64,000 bases of DNA from Symmetrospora coprosmae (GCA_008802785.1 VUYT01000004.1:1-64000), one strand, 5' to 3'; shown: positions 34,499 through 46,923, counted from the stretch's first letter. Numbers and translations: made by a program. The notes: generated by a model not told the origin, from the sequence alone.

Positions 34499-37400
34499 CT
34501 AATTCCATCCGCTGCCTTGGCGCTCTGGCGTCTCCTGCTTGATCTCCCGCTTGATCGTGTGGTGCTCTGTGCCATGGCTGCCGTTTGCCAGAGAGCCGAG
34601 AAAGGACGAAGAGGGCGCAGGTCCTGCAGGGACGGGAGCAGATTTGGCTGCGCCACCCCCGCCTGGCGTGCCATTCAGCAGCTTGAGGACGGGCAGAATG
34701 GCCGTCCTGAGGTCCTTCCTAAGATCCTCCAGACCTGCGACGCGCTTCTTGAGCTCCGCATTCTCCGCGAGCACCGCTTCGAGCTGCTTGGTACGGTCGT
34801 CCGTCTGGCTAGGCGCCGCTCTGGCTTCCGCCTGTGCCAGTCGACTTCGCATCTTGCTCAGCTGCAGCCCAAACAGTCGTCAGCTAGGTCCGTGTTTTAG
34901 TGGTAGTAGCACAGCCCTGCACTCACTTCCTCCTTGAGGTAGACTACTTCGGCCTGGTAGGCAGAAGCGCCCTTGATTGACATCGGAGTGGAGCTCTGTG
35001 CAGCAGCTCCAGGAGCCGACGTGTCCGGTCGCGAAGGAGCATCAGTGTAGGTACCGTTGGTGGTCTTCGACACTGCCGACTCGGGCACTTTAGGCGTGGC
35101 AACTCGCTCGAGCTCCTGGGCGGGGCCGTGCGGACCCGAATCGAATCGTCTGGGCGTCGGGGCGGGCAGGGGTGCATCGTGTACGGATGGCATTCGTGCT
35201 GAACGATTGTTGAAACTGCCGGCGTTGTATGCCTCGTCATGGCCGAATCGCTCGCTGACGGCTCGACTGCTTCCGCCGGATCGCGGGTCCGCGGAGTTTG
35301 CAGGCCGCGCTTGGGCTGGCTCGCTCGCCGACCACCCGTTGCCGATAGACTGACGAGCGGCCGACGAAGTGCGGCTTGAGGACTGCTGGTGAGGTGCCTC
35401 CCTGCGCCAGTCATGGTTCTCATGCGGCAGGGTGGGCTGTCGGATCGGGTGAGCGGAAGGCGGCGTATGGGCTCGCGCAGGCTGCTGCTCCCTGACTGGC
35501 GACTTCCTCGACACCGGGACTGGGTCCCAACCGCCTTTGATGGCGTTGGGGTTGTCATCGAAGGGTGGCGAGGAGGCGGCCGACCTGGCATCGGCCGGCG
35601 ACGGCGAAGAGTCGTCCGCCCCTTTGAAAGCTCTGAAGCGCGGCGCTGCAATGGCTGGCTGCACAATACTGCGCTCTGCAGCAGAGATGGGCAAGTTTGA
35701 GACTGGACTGCCGTTGCTCGTGGCACTGACATTGGAGGCGGACTCCGAGGGTCGGAGACTGATGTTGTCCTCGCCCGCTCCGGCGGGGCCACTGGCATTG
35801 CGCTGAGAAGACCTGTCGCTAGACCCGCCTGTGTCACGATTCTCTCGGATGACCTCGGCAATGGCAGCGCTGGACCTTGCGGGGATGACGTCGGGGATGC
35901 TCTCGGCCTTGGTATTCTTGGTTTCGAGGTACTCGTCCAGCGACAGGAGCGCAGGTTGTGCGTCGCCGTCAATGTGCTGTCGGTGCTGTGTGCGGTTCTG
36001 TGGCTCTTCTTTAGGCATGCCTGGCGCATCCTGCTCGAGCAGCCTCCTGGGCCTGATTGTGGGAGACCAGGTCCTGTTTCGGCCTCCGTCCTGATCCGTG
36101 AGTGATGAAGGAGCCGGGTTGTCCATGCTCCGGTCGTTGCGCCTCTCGCTTTGGTCCCCGCCGCTTCCGTTGGGCAGGGTAGAGAGAGGCCTGCCTCGCG
36201 CGTGATCATTCATGCTGGACTGACCTTTCGCAGGCTCGTCGAAGCTCCATCCTGCAGCGTTCGTCACGGATCCCGAGTCCCTCGCCTTTGCGACATCGAC
36301 GGGATCGCTTGAGCTTTGCCTAGGTGGCTGAGGGTGCCGCGTGACCTGCGGGTCGAGCGGAACTGGAAGCGAGCGACCAGCGGGCTGAGGTGAAGCGGAG
36401 AGGGCGCTTCTAATGGACCGTGAAGGCGATATGGCGGCCTTGGGCGTGGAACTCCTCCAGTCTTGCTCCTTAGGACCGTCGTGCTCGCGATAGCCCGCCT
36501 GGTCCCTCGGCTCATCACGACGGTCCGCTTGCGCTCTCGACTCGTGTCGATACTCCTGCCTGTGGTCCCCACTTGACTGATAAGCCGAATTGGCGTACTC
36601 GGGTCGGCGATCGCGACGGCCATCGCCTCCGTGCTCCTCTCGCCTCCTGTTGGCATATACGTGCTGCACCGACTGCTCCTGCCTTGCTGCCCTCGGCGTC
36701 CTCCTGCCGTCATCGGTGCCGTCTCTCGGCGCGGCGGGCGCATCGGTGCCGAAGGAGGTCCAGCCAGTGAAGGTGGCACTGCTGGTCGAGGTTGATGCCG
36801 GGACTGGCACGGATACCTTGAGTCTCTGCAGATCTTCGGCCAGGTAATTCCTGATCGGATCTTGGAAACGGGATGAGCTCCTTTTCTCCTCTGGCCATCC
36901 TGCGCCGTCGTCAGCTGGTCGGTTGTTGGCAATGAGCCCGCCTTCGGGTCCGAACTGTGACTGAGACTGCGGCTGCGGCGATAGGTGGGCGCCACCGTAG
37001 TCGCCCCTGCTGGGATAGCGGTCGGAAGGGGCCGGCCTGCTGTCGGAGGCATTGCGAAACGGTTCTGGGCTGCGGTAGGAGTCGGAAGGGCCTCGGCGTT
37101 CAGGGTAGCTGTCGCGAGACGAGGCATAGGGTTGAGTATCTTTAAACCCTCGAAATGGCGATTGGTAGCTCTGCTGTGCGCGAGAGTCCGGGCGAGTCTG
37201 CGCAGGAGCAATGTATCGCGGCGCTTCCTGCTTCTGGCTAGGCCAGCCGTCCTCGTCTGTCTCGCTGTGCCTATATGTGTCAGAAGGTCGCTCGTCTCTT
37301 CGGTAGGGCTCATCAAAGCTGCGCCTATCGTCGTACCCGCCACCGGAGCGACCTGCTTGCTGGCTGCTGTAGTCGTCCCGTGACGAATTGCCGTTGTCCC

Positions 37401-37692
37401 AGCCTGACGGCTCTGCTTTGTACGAAGATCGACCGTCGTCTGGTCTGCCGCGGTCCCTGTCGTTCCTGTCTGTGGCAGAAAAGCCCCTGTCGTTGCTCCT
37501 CTCTTGATCCGAGTAGCCACCTCGTCCGCCGTAGCTGTCGTTGCGTCTCTCATAATTGCTGGATGATGTGTACGAGTTGTCTGCGTACGACGAAGAAGAC
37601 TGGCGTGGCTGATCGTGACTGCTTGATGGCCCCCTGCTGCCCCAGCGCCCGTTCCCAACAGGGATGGAATTGGCGTCGGAAATCATGCTCAT
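34499..37692 (-). CDS. Large Ser/Arg-rich disordered protein with C-terminal coiled coil
   Basis: Two exons (34927-37692, 34499-34861) give 1,042 residues from the Met at 37692 (MSMISDANSIPVGNGRWGSR). The first 880 residues are low-complexity, rich in Ser, Arg, Asp, Pro and Gln, with many DRRDE/SYGGRG-like stretches typical of RNA-binding or condensate-forming proteins. A short ordered patch reads RFQDPIRNYLAEDLQRLKVS (near 36868-36810). The C-terminus has a coiled coil running through VVYLKEELSKMRSRL and TKQLEAVLAENAELKKRVAG, which the last intron splits, then a helix TAILPVLKLLN and a disordered tail. I do not recognise the family. The frame stays open upstream of the Met for more than 150 bases, so this may be the 3' part of a longer gene that begins at 38597. 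Confidence 0.72.
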
Positions 37693-37771
37693 GCTGAAGG
37701 AGGAGCGGTGGGATGACGCGATGGACAGGTTTGGGTCTCGGCTGTGGCAACGGGACCGATTAGCGAAACTC

Positions 37772-38597
37772 TTAGTGGTTGAGGTGCCCGATGAGCGAGG
37801 TGGGGACCCACAGTATCGCTTCGGGGATATCGTCGAGTTCTGGAAGCTGATGGCGGTTGATACAGGACGCGCCGTGCTGAGGGCGAGCGACGGGGAGTCA
37901 TGTCAGCCATGTTTGAGTGTGGAGTAGAGAGATCCGCACAGCTTACCTTGCAACGTCTATAGGAGCGGAGCAATGAGGTATGTATTTAGAGGTCAGTCAA
38001 GCGTGTCGGCGTCCGCCTTTTTTCTGGCGCCTCTCCTGCAGCGCTCACCCAGCGAGGTAATTCCGACAGAGGGGGCGATTGTCAGGCTCTTCTGGTGCTG
38101 GATATATATCCTCGTAGGACGGTTCCTCCCAGTGCAGCGGCTGCTCAGTTGCTGACGGGGAGAGGGGGAGGGTCAGTCGAACTTGTCTACGCGGGTCCCG
38201 CCTTGCCTTCACGTGAGGGAGGCGGGCGGGACTGACACGTCCAGCGAGCTCACTCACCAAGTCTGCTGTGACTGAGACGTCTACGTCTGGATGAGCTTCT
38301 AGTGTCAATCTGCCCGTTCTCCTCGTCGAGATGATTCCTTTCGTCCGGGCTGAGGGCACGAGCGAGTGCGGGCGGGCTCCCTTCGCGACGAGCTGGCGCA
38401 AAGAGCCGCGCAGACGGCGGTGAGAGGTTGAAGACGACTGAGTCCCCCTCGTAGCTCTCATTGTCCCTCTCGTACACGCTGAAGCTGTGATTGTGCAGTT
38501 GGCGCTGTCGTCGCTGTCTCGTCTCCTCTTGGGCTTTTGGCGAGTCGAGAGGAGCAGCAGCGAGACGAGGAGAAGGAGAAAGAAGCTCCGAGCTCAT
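37772..38597 (-). CDS. Short disordered protein, or N-terminal exons of the downstream gene
   Basis: The ATG at 38597 (MSSELLSPSPRLAAAPLDSP) begins an exon to 38258, then 38049-38151 (encoding TEQPLHWEEPSYEDIYPAPE). A 10-nt micro-exon (37947-37956) with good flanking AG/GT follows, and the last exon 37772-37846 reads LPELDDIPEAILWVPTSLIG then HLNH and a stop. This makes 175 residues. If the micro-exon is skipped, the frame instead runs through 37847 into the large gene and would give 1,241 residues in all. Both introns around the micro-exon (92 and 100 nt) have normal size and strong donors (GTGAGC, GTAAGC). Function unknown; the N-terminal region is Ser/Arg/Pro-rich and disordered. Confidence 0.55.
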
Positions 38598-39057
38598 GCA
38601 CGGGAAGCTGGCTCCTGACGCGTGACGCAGGATAACTAGGTGCGTGGAGCAATTAGGAGCTTTTCGAGGGGGGAAGGCCTTTGCTCTTAGCCCGTGTACG
38701 TTGCTGCTTTCCGTCAAAGAGGGAGAAGCTCGAGCTCGCGCGTCTTATGCCGGACGTCCTCCGGCTCCGGAGCTGCCTTGCACGTTGGCTGCGCGACGAC
38801 TTGCTCCGTTACGAACAGGTCGTCGAAACGACGCAAGACACGTTCCAAGTGCTGTCTCTGGATGGCAAAGTAGTGCAGGAACGGCAAACTAGCTGTCTGC
38901 CTCGCCTGCCCCGTCCTCTCTACGCGTCTGCGGGTCCGACGCCTCTGGCCGCCGAAGGCCTTCCGAACGAGACTGCCTTACAACTACGCACAGCTACGGC
39001 GAACGAGAGGATCGCTTTCAGTTGCCCCCCTTTCCTGCTTGGTAGCTCGCATCCACC
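38598..39057. other. Divergent promoter region
   Basis: 460 bases between two divergent genes. Contains no recognised element. Confidence 0.6.
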
Positions 39058-41412
39058 ATGCCTGGCCATTTCGAAGACCTGCTCGAAGCGTTTCCGGACG
39101 GCTGGGGCACGCCACCGCCGTCAGCTTCCGGATCCTCCAAGTCCACTCTCGTCGGCACGCCTGCGCCCTTCAAGCTCGTCGACGACGATCTCGACGCTCT
39201 GATCTCCTTCGTTAGCCGTAAGCCCACCATCCCGTCTAGGTGCAACGCGTGCGGTAATGCCCTGACGCGAACTCCGTAACGCAGTCGAGCCCTATGTCAA
39301 GTCTGCGCCAGTCAAGTCGCCGACTTCGGACGTTGCGGCTCTCCGGGTCAGAGTCAGCTCTCAATCAGACACTGACGAGAAGGTAAGCCTGCCGTCAGGA
39401 TACCGTTCAGTGTCACCCGGCTGAGCCCCCCTCTCTACCTCTTGTCAAGCACCTCGCGGCCCTGCTCGATCTTATCGATTCCAGAACGTCTCGCACAAAG
39501 GAGAATACCTCTCTGAGCGACACTTCGAGCACCCGCGAAGTCGTTGACGCCGCAACGGAGAATGTGGAGAGCAAGCCAGGTACAGCTGTCGAGCCTACGG
39601 ACGACTTTCCGGCTATTGTTTTCCCAACTGCGAAGGAAGAGACAAAGCCACGCTACCCGTCTCTGAATGGATGGGCAACCTACGAGACTACAAATACCAG
39701 GCTGGGCGGTAAGGAGGAGGCAGCAGCTGAGTGGAAGGCCCCGAGCCAGATCAAGGCGGAGGGAGAGCCTGTATGGACGGGCTTCAGCAAGGTCAGTACC
39801 GAGGTTGCTACCAAAGCCGCGGCAGGCACGGTGAACAAGACGGCGGCAGAAGCGCCCGACGCGGACAAGGCAGTGCCGCTCGCCAGTCTCAAGGCAGAGG
39901 AGCCGGAGTGGAAGGGGTTCAGCAAGGTCAGGGGCCAGCAGCTGCAGCGCGGCTCGAGCGCGCCGAATGCGCGGACTTCATCATCGAAACTTGTCGCGAA
40001 CGGGAGCGCCAACGCAACATCGAACGCAATACTGACCGCTACATCGCTGGTCGGGAAGCAGGGAACCACGCGCCTCGCTACAGCTCCCCGCGCCACGACT
40101 ACCTCTCTTCCACCGCGGCCTACCGAGCGCATCATCGAGTGGAAGGGCTTTAACGAGGATGCGGCAAGGGGCGGATTCGAGTCCATTTTCAAGTCCGAGC
40201 GACCTGTTCCTGCCTTCCCGCCCACGCCTCTTCCTGCCGACGACACGGCCCAGGCCCCGAGCAAGCCTGCCGCATTTCCGCCGCAGCAGCCTCTGCCGTC
40301 GGCTCGTACGGCACACGAGTCCGTCGCTCCTCCACTCCGTACCCGCATCGAGAGCAGCACGCGAGCGATCCGCAGGCGATCGTCATTCGACGAGCCGCCC
40401 CGCCCGCACCCGACTGACATGCACGCGATGCCGCCTATCTCGATTGCTGGAAGAGCAGCGCGCGACAAGGAGAGGAAGGAGGGAGGGGGACACACGCTCG
40501 AGCCAGAAATGGACATCATTCACACAAGCTACCAGCCAAAGGGATGGCGAACCTCGAGACAGGACCGAGCAACGAACGGCGGGTTTGCGCACGGAAGGAC
40601 AGGCAGCGAAGACGACGAGTGCAATGACGAAGGAAAGGAAGATGGTATCGAAGAAGAGGAAAGCGACGAGTATCCGGAAGACGAGCCCGAGCCCAAGAAC
40701 TTGCGCAATGAGTGGGAATTCGAGGATCTCGTCGACCCATACACGCCCGAGCCGGTCAAGGAGGAGCCGGTCCACCCAGCCACCAGAGCGTCAAACCAAA
40801 GCAAGAAACAGGATGAGCCCAAGTTCGGCAAGATCGACCACGGCGAGATCGCCCCCGGATGGACGCCCAACATAACCCGGCGCGAGGACCTCCGGGAGCC
40901 GCGAGAGACGCTCAGTCTGCGCAGGTTCCAGGAGTCCACGGCTGCCATCTACGCTTCAACGACAGTGCTGCCTGACTTCATTCCCGAGGCGCCCAGTCAT
41001 GCACCGCGCAGGAACAGGCTGGCGGACGAGGCTGACATGGGCAAGCCGGAGCCGAGCCATTGGGTCGCAGAGGAGGAAGAGCAGCGCTACGAGCGACGTG
41101 TGAGTATTTTAAGCGCATCGTCATATAAGTGGTCTCTCCACGACAAGCTGACTTGCTGGCACGGGATCGCTTTCCCAGTACATGCCGAGAGGGAGCGGAC
41201 GAGCGAGAAGACCTCCTTCGGGCACGTCGTACTACAACACGCCGCCTGCTGGGTATCGCGCTGAATGCGAACCCGGCACGGATGGTGGAAAGCCCTGGAT
41301 CGTGCCACGCGAGGACGAGGAGTACCGACAGATGGACGCGTACCGCGGGGCGTGGGAGAGCCAGAGGAGGGGCATCTCGGGCAGGTTCAACAGGAGGAAC
41401 AGGGAGTACTGA
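39058..41412 (+). CDS. Unknown protein with repeated W-K-G-F motifs
   Basis: Four exons (39058-39217, 39285-39382, 39450-41099, 41179-41412) give 713 residues. The N-terminus (MPGHFEDLLEAFPDGWGTPP) has an acidic/aromatic patch. Three copies of a short motif stand in a disordered middle: EPVWTGFSKV (near 39765), EPEWKGFSKV (near 39900) and IIEWKGFNED (near 40132). An acidic stretch follows (40610-40690), then an ordered C-terminal region with NEWEFEDLVDPYTPEP and HGEIAPGWTPNITRREDLRE. The last exon ends YRQMDAYRGAWESQRRGISG then RFNRRNREY. Arg-rich ends and acidic middles suggest a nucleic-acid-linked or scaffold role, but this is only inference. I recognise no family. Confidence 0.78.
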
Positions 41413-42542
41413 AGGACGGCATTGTAAGAGCTCTGAGGGATGGCGGCCTGCTTACGCCGCTGGGGAGTATAGCGGATCTCGGACGGTCCGCGCTGACACG
41501 AGAATCAGCGGTCACGGTGCGATAGCTGTATCTTACGTTGTTGTGCGAGTCGACGACGTGTAACTGGAGAGCTCTGTATCAGGCCCGGTTGCAGCTCCGG
41601 GTCGCTTCGCCCGGCAACGTCTTTGCAAATCTGTCTGTGTCTAGACAGGGAGATCCGCGAAGGGCCACGTCTCATTGGATGCGGATGGGAGCGCTCACTC
41701 CGCACCAGCCCTCACAGACCGGGCCTCGATGTCCGCGTGCACGCGCAGTCCGGGGGGAAATCCGCAAGGCCAGATCACGCCACTGTCTGTGAATGCTGAA
41801 TTGCGGATTAGCCGTGGCCACCAGTGGCGGCGTCACCACCTGCAGGAGGATGTCCGAGTCCTTGAAGAAGGGAGTCCGTATGGACGAGAGCGAGAGAAGA
41901 GGGAGCAGGACGTGCTTGACGGCTCTGCATCAGGCACAGGGCCCACGGAGCGGCTCCGGTGTGTCTTTCTCAGTTGTGTGTCATTTCTTGGACGGTGTGG
42001 GCAGCTCGACGGGTGGACGGTGTGGACTCTTGACGGTGTGGGCACACCACACCCATCCATCTCGCTGACAACGCGCAAAAGGCACCCGGATCTGATCCGA
42101 GATTGATTACAGTATCAGTGACAGCTCGCAATCAGCGCGTTCCTGAGCTGCTTCTCTCTCTCCTCTCTGCGTATCCTGTACAGTATGAGATTGCCTGCAT
42201 CGCACCTGAAGCTGCTGCGAGAACACCGGTAGAACCTGTCTCTCTCTTCTCGAAGGTTCTGCCTGCTCTTTCCTGCCCAGGCCCTTGCCTCTTTCCCCCG
42301 GCCCAGCTGCGCGAAGGCTCCGCGCGATTTCCGGCAGCCCCGGTGGCCGCATGCTCCGTTTGCCACCCGTTCTGACTGATCGCGGGGGCGGGCGGGCCTA
42401 TGGGAGGGCGGACGAAGCTGCCTGCGACTCTGTTAAACGTGCTGCTTGCTCGCTGCCCTCTCCTCTTTCCTTCTCTGCTCCTGCATCGTACATCTCATAC
42501 GCCAACCACACACTCTACACAACACACACATCTCCGCCAATC
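41413..42542. other. 1.1-kb region upstream of catalase
   Basis: Contains three spaced copies of a GACGGTGTGG-like word (41989-42040), a GGTGTGGGCAC/GTGTGCC-type stretch and a CA-rich leader (CACACACTCTACACAACACAC) just before the catalase ATG. The CA-rich leader is typical of strongly expressed fungal genes. No coding exon is seen. Confidence 0.6.
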
Positions 42543-43773
42543 ATGGCTGCCAACAACTTCAAGGCCGGTCTCAACCACAACGTGAGTGTCCTGGCTGGCT
42601 GGCGGGCCTGCTTGTCTCCGCCTCGAGGAGCACTCTCGACTAAAAAGAAGAGCTGACATCGACTACTATCTGTCCCAATGCTATACAGATCAAGTCGCAC
42701 CACGACGATGCTCAGACCAAGGAGTACGTCTACGCGACGTCGAACGGTGTCCCCATGCCTCACCCCTACGAGGCACAGCGCATCGGACAGGATGGACCGC
42801 TCCTCCTCCAGGACTTCCACCTTGTCGATCTCCTCTCGCACTTTGACCGAGAGCGCATCCCGGAGCGTGTCGTCCACGCCAAGGGATCCGGAGCCCACGG
42901 TATTTTCAAGTGCACAAAGACGCTCGAGGACATCTGCTTCGCAGACTGCTTCACCAACGAGGGCCTCGAATGCCCTGTCACCGTCCGATTCTCGGTGCGT
43001 TCACGCTCTTTGTGCCGGTTTGAGCTGCATCACATCGCACGCCCCTGACTGCGTCACATTTGTGGTTCTCGCAGACCGTCGGTGGCGAGTCCGGCTCCGC
43101 CGACACCGCCCGTGACCCACGAGGCTTCTCCGTCAAGCTGAAGACGCGCGAGGGCAACATGGACTGGGTTTTCAACAACACGCCCGTCTTCTTCCTCCGC
43201 GACCCGGCAAAGTTCCCTCACTTCATCCACACCCAGAAGCGCCACCCGCAGACCCACCTTTCGGGCGCCGAGGACTCGACCATGTTCTGGGACTACCTCA
43301 GCAACAACCCCGAGTCGATCCACCAGGTCATGTGGCTCTTCGGTGACCGTGGTATCCCCAACGGCTACCGCAAGATGCAGGGCTACTCTGGACACACCTT
43401 CAAGCTCACCAACAAGCAGGGCAAGTGGGTCTACGCCCAGATCCACCTCCTCTCCCAGCAGGGTGTCGAATTCCTCACCCAGGAGAAGGCAACCGAGCTC
43501 GCCGGTACCACCCCAAACTACGCCACCAAGGACCTGTTTGAGGCCATCGACAAGGGAGACTTCCCTCGATGGAAGACCTACGTTCAGAGTGCGTTGCCCG
43601 CCTTCCAACTCGTATGCCAATGAGCACAGGCTGACCGACTCTTTCAACTACAGCCATGACGCCTGAGCAGGCCGAGAAGAGCGACATCAACGTCTTTGAT
43701 CTCACCAAGGTCTGGCCGCACAAGGACTACCCTCTCCGCGAGTTTGGCGAGGTCATCCTCAACAGGAACCCGC

Positions 43774-43807
<34 letters not shown>

Positions 43808-44727
43808 CAACCCTGCGCACCTCGTCCCCGGTGTCGAGCCCTCGGCCGACCCGGTCCTGCAGAGCCGACTCTTCTCGTACCCGGACACGCACAGGCACCG
43901 AATCGGCGCCAACTACCAGCAGCTGCCGGTCAACCAGCACCTCACGAGCTACGAGGCTGGCAACTTCCAGCGCGACGGCCAGATGGCCTTCTACAACCAG
44001 GGCGACCGCGCCAACTACATCTCGTCGATCGCACCGCCTCAGATGCGCAAGCGCACTGTGCCGCTCGACAAGATCCACCAGGAGTACGTCGGCAGCGCCA
44101 TCGGCTACCTGTCCGAGCTCATGCCGGTCGACTTTGTCGCACCCCGAGCGCTCTGGCAGAAGGTCTACGCGTCGCAGCCTGGCGCCCAGGACCGCATGAT
44201 CTCCAACCTTGCTGGCCACATGTCTGCCTGCCCCAACAAGGAGATCATCAAGAAGCAGCTTGCCATCTTCCATGAGGTTGATGCCGACATTGCTGAGCGA
44301 CTTTCCAAGGCCACCGGCGTCACTGGCTACAACAAGGGTGTCCAGGGCATGACTTTCAACGGGATCCGGTGAGTCGTCCGCTGCAGTGTTTGCCATCTCC
44401 TCTCCCGCCACGGCTGGGGCTGATATCTGACCTTCGCCGCGTCCAGCAATGGCTTCTCTCCACTTGAATTCAAGAACGTTGATGCCAAGGGCTACACCGG
44501 TCACGGCGTGAGTCTCACTCTGCTCTGCACCGGCACACTTGCATAGTGGCATACGAGCTGACCTCTTCCATCCAATGTCAGAACGGACATGTCAGGCCGC
44601 TTCCTCTCGCTTCAAATGCCGCGTACATTAGCTGACGACGACTGGCTCTCTCCTGCCGCCCGACCCACAGCCCTTCGAGAACGCCGAGCTCCGCGCCAAG
44701 GTTGGAGAGCTCAAGGCTAGCGCGTAA
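42543..44727 (+). CDS. Monofunctional haem catalase
   Basis: Converts hydrogen peroxide to water and oxygen. Six exons (42543-42581, 42689-42994, 43075-43588, 43654-44368, 44447-44507, 44671-44727) give 563 residues. The distal His is in [18 protein letters not shown], the distal Asn region in [17 protein letters not shown], and the proximal Tyr haem ligand in [20 protein letters not shown]. The NADPH-binding small-subunit pattern (His/Arg in DTHRHR) is present. Small-subunit, clade 3-type length; no flavodoxin-like C-terminal domain. The C-terminus ELKASA lacks a canonical SKL-type peroxisomal signal and there is no signal peptide, so the predicted site is cytosolic. The strong codon bias towards C-ending codons suggests high expression. 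The last intron (163 nt) contains a possible 9-nt extra exon. Confidence 0.97.
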
Positions 44728-44955
44728 GAAGCGCTAGTGATCGTCTGACCCCCACCCGTGTATCTTCTATTCCAGCTGGCCGCGTGAGACGCTTTTGAGT
44801 AAATGTGCATCTCGTTCTCTGAGCAACACCGTATCTGGTTTCTTTGTCTCTCTTTATGCTTGCCTCTTGCTATGCTCGGGTGGCTACGTGTGTGCCTAAT
44901 GAGGGCGTGACCGGTTGGCTTCGCTCCAGATTCCGGAAGTCGACACTGCGATAGA

Positions 44956-45103
44956 ATGGCCAAGCGCGCAGCTCCATCGCAGAGCAATGGCAACGGCAAG
45001 AAGGCCAAGCTTGATGCTTCTGCTGCGGCACCAAAGAAACAAGCGCCTGCTGGAATTCTGAAGAAGCAAGGGCAGTTGACGAGGAAGCAGCTCGAGCAGC
45101 AGA

Positions 45104-45134
<31 letters not shown>

Positions 45135-46923
45135 AGATGGCAGCGCAGGCAAGGGCGTCAAGATGGCCGCGAGTGCAGGCAGCAAGGCGAAGGGAAAAGG
45201 CAGGATGGTCGAAGATGCGAACGAGTCTGCTGCCGCTGCCGTCACTGTGACGACGCCGTCGCTTTCCGAAATTTCCAAGATCCAGAAGCAGAGGAGCAAG
45301 GAGGCAGTTGCTTTCGAGGTGGTCGCGGGCAGCTACGAGCGGCTGCTGTTCGGACTGCACTGCACACCATCTGGCGGTACCGTTGCTGCTGGCCTCCCGC
45401 CTTCAGGAGCGGCGTCGACAGCAGCTCTCGGAGTGCACATGGAACCCATCTTCCAGTTCCCGGCGCACCTCAGCTGCGTCAAAACCGCGGCGGCGAGCGC
45501 GAACGGCAAGTGGCTCATCACTGGTGCAGCGGACGAGGTCATCAAGGTGTGGGACCTGCGCAAGCGGAAGGAGGTCGGAGGACTGCTCGGTCACGAGGGT
45601 GCGTTTAGTCTAGGTCTTTCGCGACAGGATGGCGACCGCAAGGACTGACGTGTGAATGTACTCGTCCAATAGGCGACATCACCAGCTTGACGTTCTCTGA
45701 GGACAAGTACCTGGTATCGACCAGCGCGGACGGCACGCTGTGCCTGTTCCGGACGAAAGACTGGTCTGTCCTGCGCAGATTCAAGGGACACAAGGTATAC
45801 CGCTTCACCGATACCGCGTTCCCTGCGCGTCTTGCCCGCTCACGCTCTTCCCCCTTATCCCCTATCCCTCAACGCAACGCAGGGCCCCGTCGTGCACGCC
45901 TCGGTTCACCCGAAAGGCAGAGTGGCGCTGACAGTCGGGCGCGACCGCTGTCTGCGCATGTGGGATCTGCTCGGACGGAGCACGGGCAAATCTAGCACGA
46001 GCACCAAGCTGGGAAAGGAGGCCGAGCTTGTGCGATGGAATACAACAGGCGACAAGTTCGGCGTGATTCTCGATCGCGAGATCCGCATCTTCAACACCGT
46101 TGGTCCCCCTGCTTCCCCTTGCCGCACATTACAATTGGCGAGAGAAGCTGACACCTTGCTCATGTACCACAGAACATGGACGCGCTCCACACGCTTGCCT
46201 CTCGGTCCCGCTTCCACGACCTGTGCTTCGAGCGGCTGCAGGATGGGAAGGAGGTTCTCCTGTTGGCGTGCGAGGACGGGAAAGTGCGGGTGTACGATCA
46301 CATCGCTACCGAGGTAGACGATGAGGGCGTCCCCAACACGACGCTGCGATGTTTCGCCGAGCTCGCCGGGCACAGCAACCGGTGCGTCCAGCTTCTTACC
46401 TCTGAGCGTTATCTGGAGGCGTACTAAGCGTTTCTTGTGCTCCTCCAGAGTCAAGTCCATGTCTGCCGTGCGCGTCTCTGGTCAGCATCTCGCAATCACC
46501 GCCTCTTCCGATGGGACTATCAAGGTCTTCTCGCTCGGCAATCTCTCAGTGCCGACTTCCGATGAAGCCATCGCGGATCCGGCGCAGATTGAGGCCGTCT
46601 CGACGTTTGACACGAGCGGCGCTCGCCTGACCTGCCTCACGGCCGTCGCGGTCAAGGACGACCGGACGACTACGGCGGCTGCTACGTCCGTGCGCGGTGA
46701 GGAGGACAGTGATAGCGAGGCGGAAAGCGAGCGTGACCTGGAAGGCTTCGAGGGAGGTGAAGAGCAGGATGTCGATGCGGAAGACCCGGAAGGGCTTGAC
46801 AGTGACGGTGATGAGGACGGCGAGGACGATCAGGAGGCTTCGGACTCGGAAGGAAGCGATGAGGACGAGGCAGAGATTGAAGGCGAGGGAGACGAGTGGG
46901 AGGGTACAGGTGAGGAAGAGTGA
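44956..46923 (+). CDS. MAK11: Mak11/PAK1IP1-type WD40 protein, 60S ribosome biogenesis
   Basis: Nucleolar WD-repeat protein that acts in late 60S subunit maturation with Rlp24 in yeast. Five exons (44956-45598, 45673-45794, 45883-46098, 46173-46381, 46449-46923) give 554 residues. The N-terminus is Lys/Gln-rich with a pure CAG run (45105-45133) encoding poly-Gln. The WD40 propeller opens with FEVVAGSYERLLFGLHC, the Mak11 signature. Repeats follow: WLITGAADEVIKVWDLRKRK, LVSTSADGTLCLFRTKDW, ALTVGRDRCLRMWDLLG, GVILDREIRIFNT, VLLLACEDGKVRVYD and LAITASSDGTIKVFSL. A long Asp/Glu-rich tail (46690-46920) is typical of nucleolar factors. The ATG at 44956 begins MAKRAAPSQS. Confidence 0.92.

Noticed and set aside
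36264-37658. 464-codon frame within the large disordered gene
   Set aside because: Alternate frame of a repetitive Ser/Arg/Asp-rich exon; it has no motif and no independent start context.
43644-44552. 302-codon minus-strand frame opposite catalase
   Set aside because: Antisense of the strongly C-biased catalase codons, a common artefact in GC-rich genes.
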